Below are positions 16,139 through 21,180 of a stretch of DNA of 21,180 nt, in pieces. Within the stretch, counting starts at the first letter, position 1. Every line of letters begins with the position of its first letter. Under the pieces are notes generated by a model that made no database searches, was not told the DNA's origin, and saw nothing but the letters and a program-made list of their open reading frames with translations. The DNA is from Candidatus Sifarchaeum marinoarchaea (GTDB lineage: Archaea > Asgardarchaeota > Sifarchaeia > Borrarchaeales > Borrarchaeaceae), in the NCBI GenBank assembly GCA_016294985.1, contig JAECRW010000010.1, positions 1 through 21,180 on the forward strand, in the 5' to 3' direction. The position numbers and the translations under genes are program-made.

Positions 16139-18148
16139 TCACGTTTCTTCTTCTAATTCTTTGCTCCATTCTCCTTCAATTAAAATAGGGATTTCTTTAC
16201 CATCGCTTGTTCGCGCGGTGATAGTTAATTTTTGATTACGTCCAGCGACGGCATCCCAATGATATAAAGTGGCTCTATCGGATTCATAACCAGACCCTAA
16301 TGCTATGTGTATAGTGCGGTCGGCCTTTTCGGCTTCTATTAAGTAATTACTGGGCACCTTAGCGTGTGGGTTGGTTCCGAGACCCAGTTCACCCACTCGA
16401 TCGAAATTGTCTTTGTACTCTTGAAGTATTTTGACTGGTAATGCCTGTTTTTCTTCTAAATGCATGAGCCTTTGTTTAGCCTTTTCTTTTTCATTTAACA
16501 GTATAGTTAAGATCTGTTGATTTCCTGTTATCTCTTTAACTACACCATTTTCAATCTTTATAATGATAGGTGTCTCTAGAGTATAACTTTGATCAATAGA
16601 CATCGTTTCATCCACAACAAAGGTTCCATCTATGGTGTCTGGCGTAAAATAGACCTCTCCACCAGGGAAGTTTGCGAACATTCCGGGCCAGATAGCTTCA
16701 GAGTCACTCGTCCTGAGTTTTCTCCGACCAAGGGCTACAATTAGGTTTGTAGCAACATCATCAACTGGTTTTCCAATGATTTCGATTTTATCTGCTTTAT
16801 CAAGAATTTCTTTGATACGCTTGTTTTTATTTCTCATCGCTTTGTAATCAATGCCACATACACGTAAAAATGTCGAAATTGGCAAGAGTTCCTGTAAACC
16901 TAACCTTATCAAAGGATCTCGATCATCATGCTCTTTCTGGGGATACCAATCAAGTTTAGATATTAATTGCACCGTATTTGTCCAATTTGTTTTCAAATTC
17001 GGAGTTGGATATCCAACAATCTCGCCGAATATATCTCTTCCAAAGTATCCTTCTCCTTTGAAAACTAAAAGCGCGTGAGGAATTCGTGTCTTATACCTCA
17101 TGCCTGCCTCTCCTGAAAAGATCCGATACCGCTTAAATGGCTCTTGAGGAACCTTTTTTGAGATTTCTATACCCCAAAATGCTTGAATTGCAGCCCAAAT
17201 TTCATCGGCATTGTCGTTTGGATGCACTTTTGTATTGAGCATCAGAATGCTCGCAATACGTCCCCGTTTATATGCAACATCCTCATACTTGAAAGCTTGC
17301 ACATACGCTTGAAGATAATCTTCTTTTGGTTTTTTGCTTCGATTTTCGGGTGGAATAGCTGGAAGGATGAGGACAGTGTCTCCGCCTCGTGGCAGATTAA
17401 ATCCAGTTTTTATGATCTCAAAACATACGTTTTCTAAATCCTCTTCAACACTTGATAATGTGACCCAAGAATCAGCGCCATCTACCATTAGTCTGATTTT
17501 TGGAGATCCCCGAATTGATACAAAATTCGCGCCATCAAAAGCTAAGATGAAATCAGGGGGTTTGATAAAGGTTTCAAAAGATTGTTCATTTTTTTCTGTA
17601 AAGAAGGTATCAATTAACTCCATAATTTTCCCGAACTTTCGCTCATACTCATATTCATATTTGCCTCCTGAACGTACTTCCGTATATTTATCGATAAGAT
17701 TCCAAACATAATTTAAAAGTGCATATATTCTATCAGATTCAACGTCTACATCAGGGCCTGTCTCGCTGTACCCAAACATTCCCGCAACCATCGATTGATC
17801 TGCACCACTTAAATCACGCATGTGAGTCGTGAAATCTGATCCTAATCGTTCAGCATACTTTTCATAGAGAGGATCCTTGTGTATACCGCCACGTTCTTTC
17901 ATTTTTACTACTTTCTTTTCTTTCGGCTCAGGTATGCGCACTGTCTTTAAACTTGCTCTTAATCCATACTTATTAAGAGCTTCAACTAAAGGAATACTTG
18001 AAAAAAACCCTTGAAACGACTGGACTGGTAGCTTTACCACAACATACTGGTTGACACTGGGACTAACACCAGTTTTTTCAAGTTCGGAAATGTATTGTTC
18101 TACGATTCTTTCATAACGTTCTATGTCAATTATTTCGCGAAAACTCAT
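16139..18148 (-). CDS. Large M29-like (AmpS/AmpT-type) metalloaminopeptidase
   Basis: The C-terminal third of this 669-residue protein matches the metal site of the M29 aminopeptidases. ANFPGGEVYFTP carries ligand E498, RVGELGLGTNP carries E587, TIHIALGSGY carries H614, and YHWD carries H630 and D632. The order and spacing fit the two-metal site known from AmpS/AmpT, so hydrolysis of N-terminal residues from peptides is likely. The family is usually about 410 residues. Here the N-terminal part is about 250 residues longer and does not look like the usual start, so the substrate may differ or the protein may be a divergent M29-like enzyme. The start ATG at 18148 follows AAGGGATG. The gene lies 51 bp behind the 141-residue gene on the same strand and probably shares its transcript. 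Confidence 0.8.
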   Translation of the reverse strand: MSFREIIDIERYERIVEQYISELEKTGVSPSVNQYVVVKLPVQSFQGFFSSIPLVEALNKYGLRASLKTVRIPEPKEKKVVKMKERGGIHKDPLYEKYAERLGSDFTTHMRDLSGADQSMVAGMFGYSETGPDVDVESDRIYALLNYVWNLIDKYTEVRSGGKYEYEYERKFGKIMELIDTFFTEKNEQSFETFIKPPDFILAFDGANFVSIRGSPKIRLMVDGADSWVTLSSVEEDLENVCFEIIKTGFNLPRGGDTVLILPAIPPENRSKKPKEDYLQAYVQAFKYEDVAYKRGRIASILMLNTKVHPNDNADEIWAAIQAFWGIEISKKVPQEPFKRYRIFSGEAGMRYKTRIPHALLVFKGEGYFGRDIFGEIVGYPTPNLKTNWTNTVQLISKLDWYPQKEHDDRDPLIRLGLQELLPISTFLRVCGIDYKAMRNKNKRIKEILDKADKIEIIGKPVDDVATNLIVALGRRKLRTSDSEAIWPGMFANFPGGEVYFTPDTIDGTFVVDETMSIDQSYTLETPIIIKIENGVVKEITGNQQILTILLNEKEKAKQRLMHLEEKQALPVKILQEYKDNFDRVGELGLGTNPHAKVPSNYLIEAEKADRTIHIALGSGYESDRATLYHWDAVAGRNQKLTITARTSDGKEIPILIEGEWSKELEEET

Positions 18149-18199
18149 TATGCATCCCTTCTGAAAATGAATTCGACCATTAAACTAATATACAAATTA

Positions 18200-18625
18200 T
18201 TAAAACTGATAACGAGCACCAGATTCTTTAAATCGGAGTGTGTGCTCCATTCCGCTTCCAAATGTGAACAATGACATACTTATGTCTATCGCTAGATTTG
18301 CGACAGGTTTTTCAATTCTTTGTTTCTCAAATACTTGTTCAATAGTAGAAATAAGATCGCTACTTTTGTTACCAAACTCTTCAGCATTTTCTGATTCACA
18401 GGCCAAATCGATTATTTGACTTACGTATGTTTTAATAAACTCGTTTATAACGAGGTCTAGGTCAAGATCCCTAATGTGCGGGAGGATCATTCTATCTCGT
18501 TCGGCAAATCTCTCTATTTCTTTTTCAAGAGCATCCTTTCTAGTTCTTACATATGAAACGGCATCTTCTCTTATTTTGTCCTTGTTTTGAACTATCTCAT
18601 CTTTTCTCCAAGATAGACCAAACAT
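18200..18625 (-). CDS. Small helical protein of unknown function, 141 residues
   Basis: The product is mostly alpha-helical and highly charged, with a possible short coiled coil at about 15-45 (Lys/Glu/Arg-rich, RKDALEKEIERF). A more hydrophobic stretch near the end, IDISMSLFTFGSG, is too short and polar to be a sure membrane segment. I recognise no domain or catalytic motif. The ATG start at 18625 lies five bases after GGGGTG on the minus strand, a good ribosome binding site. It is the first gene of a probable pair with the M29-like peptidase, which begins 51 bp downstream, so it may assist or regulate that enzyme. Nothing in its sequence proves this. Confidence 0.72.
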   Translation of the reverse strand: MFGLSWRKDEIVQNKDKIREDAVSYVRTRKDALEKEIERFAERDRMILPHIRDLDLDLVINEFIKTYVSQIIDLACESENAEEFGNKSSDLISTIEQVFEKQRIEKPVANLAIDISMSLFTFGSGMEHTLRFKESGARYQF

Positions 18626-18771
18626 TTCTACACCCCTTATAAAACTAAATTTGTTGCAGAAGCGCGAATTTAGATAGATTCATCAAATGTATCAATAATA
18701 TATCCTACGAAAGCTAACCAAAGTCTTTCTGCAGACATTATAAATATTCCCATGCATCTACATGAAGATTC

Positions 18772-18867
18772 CATTAACGTTCATTCTCGAATGAGGATGC
18801 TTCTAAAGTAAACGTCAATAACAAAACTTCTTAGTTCACGCAAAATACACAAAAAACAACGTTAATG
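18772..18867. repeat. Inverted repeats in the divergent intergenic region
   Basis: CATTAACGTT at 18772-18781 and its exact reverse complement AACGTTAATG at 18858-18867 are separated by 76 bases. A related AACGTCAATA lies between them at 18811-18820. A separate 14-base dyad, TCATTCTCGAATGA, occupies 18781-18794. The 389-bp region 18626-19014 lies between the divergent 141-residue gene and the GTPase gene and contains no convincing gene. These sites are candidate operators that could loop DNA or control both promoters. Confidence 0.35.
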
Positions 18868-18922
18868 CTGAGCTTCTTACCAAAAGAATTTTTAGTAAGA
18901 AATAAAGTTAATAGCCCAGCAG

Positions 18923-18940
18923 TATTTTTCATATTTAAGA
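18923..18940 (+). promoter_or_regulatory. TATA-like element for the GTPase gene
   Basis: TTTTTCATATTTAAGA contains a TATA-like core about 80 bases before the TTG start at 19015. It would leave a leader of about 50 bases with the GGAGG site at 19000-19004. A second A/T stretch, AAATATATT near 18982-18990, is too close to the start for the usual spacing. Confidence 0.28.
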
Positions 18941-19014
18941 AAAGACATGACGACATGTAATTGGCTCATAGTTCTCCAAAATAAATATATTCAGGAGATG
19001 GAGGCAGAAAATCA

Positions 19015-19740
19015 TTGGAACATCTAAAAAAGGATTTTGACGAAGTCCCAGTAGTTAAATTAGTATTCTGGGGCGCGTCTATGGCAGGCAAAACTATGGC
19101 GCTTACTATCTTCAAAGTGCTAAAAACTTTAGAAGATCCAGATAGTGTTTACAGTTTTCTCACACTCGAAGACCCAACTAAGCGCACCTTATTTTTCGAT
19201 CGCGGTGTTTTTGGCTTTGGATATAATCCTTTAACTGGAAAAGATCGATTAAAAGCACATATCTATACGGTCCCAGGTCAACTTCGCCATATAACGCAAA
19301 GAGAGGTTGTAACTTCTGGCGTCCAAGGACTTATCATTATGTTAGACTCAACAAAAGCTCAGTATGAGCATAATCGGATAGCGCTAACAGAACTCGCGCA
19401 ATTTATCGAGAGCTACGCGTATAAAGAAGTGCCTTTTGTGATCTGCTTGAATAAAATGGATCTTCCAGCAGAACAACGCACTCCTGCTAGTGAGATATCA
19501 GAGCTTCTTGTACAAACGGGATGGAGTGAACGGATAAGAGATGCTCACTCACGTGTTGTCGAAATGAGTTGCATGGATGCAAAAAACGAGCTAGTTGGGT
19601 TACTAAAATCCAACGCCATTCCCAAAGATGATGATGGGCGTCTTAAAAAGGAGTCACGACCCGATTCTGTTAAAAGGGTAATAATGCCCATTGAAATGGT
19701 TCTCAGAGAAGTTTTAACGGCCCAACTTGCCCATATGTGA
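19015..19740 (+). CDS. MglA-type Ras-like small GTPase
   Basis: This 241-residue protein has all the G motifs: P-loop GASMAGKT at 20-27, the switch region with RTLFFDR at 57-63, TVPGQ at 85-89 in place of the eukaryotic DxxGQ, NKMD at 146-149 and SCMDA at 185-189. The TLFFD and TVPGQ combination is typical of MglA-type GTPases, which act as GTP/GDP polarity switches and usually work with a roadblock/LC7 (MglB-like) GAP. No such partner is in the window. The tail after about residue 195 is longer than in compact Ras proteins, and no lipid-modification cysteine is seen. The start is TTG, supported by GGAGG at 19000-19004, ten bases upstream. The nearby ATG at 18998 is out of frame. The stop codon abuts a decayed IS605-type end. 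Confidence 0.9.
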   Translation: MEHLKKDFDEVPVVKLVFWGASMAGKTMALTIFKVLKTLEDPDSVYSFLTLEDPTKRTLFFDRGVFGFGYNPLTGKDRLKAHIYTVPGQLRHITQREVVTSGVQGLIIMLDSTKAQYEHNRIALTELAQFIESYAYKEVPFVICLNKMDLPAEQRTPASEISELLVQTGWSERIRDAHSRVVEMSCMDAKNELVGLLKSNAIPKDDDGRLKKESRPDSVKRVIMPIEMVLREVLTAQLAHM

Positions 19741-19930
19741 GCTACCTCATGCTCAAGCGATGAGGCTTCCTGCTTCAACCACAGACTCGATCCCCCATGA
19801 TGGGGTTACGGAGGTCTTATGTCCACAGGCGTGAATTCCCTACGCACCATAGGTACTACAAACCCTAGAAACACCAAGGTATATAAACACCACGCCATTC
19901 ATCACCACTCTCAAGCGTTGGTGCTTTCTT
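19741..19930 (-). mobile_element. Decayed IS200/IS605 right end with TnpB C-terminal remnant
   Basis: Read on the minus strand, 19847-19806 encodes VRREFTPVDIRPP and a stop. About 10 to 50 bases further on, in another frame, comes IESVVEAGS and a stop at 19755-19753. Both pieces resemble the variable C-terminal tails of TnpB (OrfB) proteins, where such strings occur in this order; here a frameshift separates them. The element-end hairpin and a GTAGCTCAC-like terminus follow. No RuvC or zinc-finger region of TnpB is visible upstream, and another gene begins at 20022, so only the end survives. It is non-coding now. The bound near 19930 is approximate. Recognition rests on remembered family patterns, not on a search. 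Confidence 0.6.
19745..19765 (-). other. Imperfect hairpin of the IS605-type right end
   Basis: CCTCAT (19745-19750) pairs with ATGAGG (19760-19765). Inside, GCT (19751-19753) pairs with AGC (19756-19758), leaving one unpaired G (19759) and a two-base loop. A stem with a bulged base just inside the element end is the structure that Y1 (TnpA) transposases recognise. It starts only five bases after the GTPase stop codon, so it may now also serve as the 3' end structure of that mRNA. Confidence 0.55.
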
Positions 19931-20021
19931 GCTTAGCAATCAGTAAAATATAAAAAGCAATTCAAGAGATCTTGTACTTAAAGATGAGGGGGGAATGCTC
20001 AGAGGAATTGTTCAAGATAAG

Positions 20022-20348
20022 TCACATTTCCTTAATTTTATTGCGTGCAAAATCGAGGTTTTCTAAATCTGCTTTTATGCTGTCAACACCCATTTCCTCA
20101 AGCTGATTTAGTAATTGATCCTGAAGAGTCATTACTGTTTGAAATATATCTAGGTGATAGTAATATTTTGATTTAGAAGTAAGTTTTTTCCAATTCTTTT
20201 CGAGCAAAGTCGAGGCGTTTATTTTACTCAGTTCCTCGAATACATCTTCAGGAGTGCCGGTGAAAAAAATTAGTTTCTCCAATGCACGTGATGCCTTTTC
20301 CGCTACCTCAAGGGCTGCTTCATTTAAAGATACATCATCTTCTTCCAT
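20022..20348 (-). CDS. Small helical protein of unknown function coupled to the Mrp gene
   Basis: From the ATG at 20348 the product has 108 residues, all likely helical and acidic at the start (MEEDDVSLNEAALEVAEKAS). The second half holds a conserved-looking YYYHLDIFQTV stretch and a LLNQLEEMGVDSI segment. No known domain or metal site is visible. A GTG at 20360 would add four residues and overlap the Mrp stop codon. The ATG is preferred because GAAGGTGG sits at ribosome-binding distance just upstream, inside the end of the Mrp gene. Only four bases separate the Mrp stop (20353) from this ATG, so the two genes are cotranscribed and probably translationally coupled, which suggests a role linked to Fe-S cluster transfer. 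Confidence 0.68.
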   Translation of the reverse strand: MEEDDVSLNEAALEVAEKASRALEKLIFFTGTPEDVFEELSKINASTLLEKNWKKLTSKSKYYYHLDIFQTVMTLQDQLLNQLEEMGVDSIKADLENLDFARNKIKEM

Positions 20349-20352
20349 CGGG

Positions 20353-21180
20353 CTACCCACCTTCTGATGGAGGTTTGTATTTTTCGATCTCTTTTTTAAT
20401 ATTCTTAACTATCTCGCGAAAGTCTTTAGCAGCTTCGCTATCAGGGTACTTCAAAACAAAAGGTGTCCCTTCATCTCCAGAAATTCTTATACGAGGATCA
20501 ACGGGTATGCTTCCAAGAAAAGGCACCTCTAATTCTTCAGAAGCAATTTCTGCGCCACCTTCTCCAAAGAAGGTAATTTCATTTCCGCAGTGAGCACATT
20601 TTAGTATTTCCCCGCAATGAGGACAGATCGCGTGGGCAGACATATTCTCAACAACGCCTAAAACAGGTACACCCATCTCTTTTACCATTTCGCCAGACTT
20701 CCTCACATCTAATAGTGCAACTTCTTGAGGGGTAGCAACGATAACTACACCATCTATTTCTGGGATCTTTTCAATGATAGTCTGGGGCTCATCGCCTGTT
20801 CCAGGAGGTAGATCAATGATAAGATAGTCAAGTTCTCCCCAATCTACAGCAGCCAAAAATTGTTTGATGACACGAGTTTTGTAGGGACCTCGCCAAAGAA
20901 CAGGGGTAGAGTCACTTGGCCAATACAGTGCTACTGACCATACTTTAATTCCATCTTCTGTCTCAAGCGGGTAGAACGTACGACCTTTGAAATCAGGGTA
21001 TTTCTGTCTTAAGCCCATCATTTTTGGAACATTAGGACCATGAACATCAGCATCAAGAATACCACACTTATATCCTTCCGCTTTGAATGCGGCTACTAAA
21101 TTTGTTGCTACTGTTGACTTGCCGACACCGCCTTTGCCTGACACGACCGCTATCTTATGTTTTATCTTTTCAAACCGTGC
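20353..21180 (-). CDS. Mrp/NBP35-family Fe-S cluster carrier ATPase (5' end missing)
   Basis: The reading frame is open to the window edge, so the start lies beyond 21180; 275 residues are visible. The deviant Walker A GKGGVGKS is at visible residues 15-22, DADVHGPNVP follows at 43-52, and LPPGTGD at 124-130 completes the SIMIBI-class nucleotide site. The cysteine region reads CPHCGEILKCAHCG (C186, C189, C195, C198 of the visible part) and is followed by FFGEGG. Mrp/ApbC/NBP35 proteins usually have a single CPxCG pair here that holds a bridging Fe-S cluster at the dimer interface; this one has a second CxxC inserted by apparent duplication. Its role is cytosolic Fe-S cluster assembly or transfer. 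It is the upstream gene of a pair with the small helical protein. Confidence 0.93.
   Translation of the reverse strand, partial: ARFEKIKHKIAVVSGKGGVGKSTVATNLVAAFKAEGYKCGILDADVHGPNVPKMMGLRQKYPDFKGRTFYPLETEDGIKVWSVALYWPSDSTPVLWRGPYKTRVIKQFLAAVDWGELDYLIIDLPPGTGDEPQTIIEKIPEIDGVVIVATPQEVALLDVRKSGEMVKEMGVPVLGVVENMSAHAICPHCGEILKCAHCGNEITFFGEGGAEIASEELEVPFLGSIPVDPRIRISGDEGTPFVLKYPDSEAAKDFREIVKNIKKEIEKYKPPSEGG

Noticed and set aside
18751..18815. Short plus-strand frame (about 19 codons) in the 18626-19014 region
   Set aside because: It is too short, has no ribosome binding site, and runs through the inverted-repeat region.
19545..19778. A 77-codon minus-strand frame starting MKQEASSLEHE that looks like a small protein
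   Set aside because: Its first residues are another reading frame of the decayed TnpB tail and right-end hairpin, and the rest is antisense to the GTPase gene. It is explained by the element fossil.
19741..20021. tRNA or other stable RNA gene downstream of the GTPase
   Set aside because: There is no cloverleaf or CCA-type acceptor stem. The structured part is accounted for by the IS605-type end hairpin.

Overview
The window looks like chromosomal DNA from an AT-rich archaeon. The evidence is archaeal-type family members throughout: a LeuA/CimA/AksA-type synthase with a C-terminal regulatory domain, V4R domains, a TrmB-type winged helix, an M29-like peptidase, an Mrp/NBP35 ATPase and an MglA-type small GTPase. 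There are also T-rich gene ends, Shine-Dalgarno sites of the GAGGTG/GGTGATC type, and TTG or GTG starts. V4R proteins, MglA-like GTPases and zinc-ribbon/winged-helix membrane proteins together would suit an Asgard-like or related archaeon, but that placement is inference and cannot be proved from this window.

Layout. 1-75 is the 3' end of an unknown plus-strand gene, followed by a poly-T tract and an intergenic region with three AGATCTA sites. 367-1887 (+) encodes a secreted or membrane-anchored protein with an internal zinc ribbon and a possible winged helix. It converges with a minus-strand block of separately spaced metabolic or sensory genes: a 2-isopropylmalate/citramalate synthase family enzyme (1944-3572), a thioredoxin-V4R-V4R fusion (3723-5198) and a DapA-superfamily aldolase (5346-6239).

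6462-14694 (+) is the most unusual part: a tight three-gene operon. It encodes a P-loop ATPase with a winged helix and a TPR-like tail, a 770-residue almost proline-free coiled-coil protein, and a 1392-residue protein with a TrmB-like winged helix at the N terminus, about 1,170 residues of coiled coil, and a TrmB/PLD-like globular domain at the C terminus. No recognised system with this composition comes to mind. A DNA-linked filamentous or nucleoid-organising, ATPase-controlled assembly is the working guess. A polytopic membrane protein built from repeated two-helix units (14924-16075, +) follows after a terminator.

16139-18625 (-) is a probable two-gene operon: a 141-residue helical protein, then a large M29-like metallopeptidase with an unusually long N-terminal part. 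It diverges across a 389-bp intergenic region from an MglA-type small GTPase (19015-19740, +). Immediately after the GTPase stop codon lies a decayed IS200/IS605 right end: the frameshifted C-terminal tail of a TnpB gene plus the end hairpin, on the minus strand. The window closes with a small helical protein (20022-20348, -) tightly coupled to an Mrp/NBP35-type Fe-S carrier ATPase (20353-21180, -, 5' end outside the window) that carries an extra CxxC pair.
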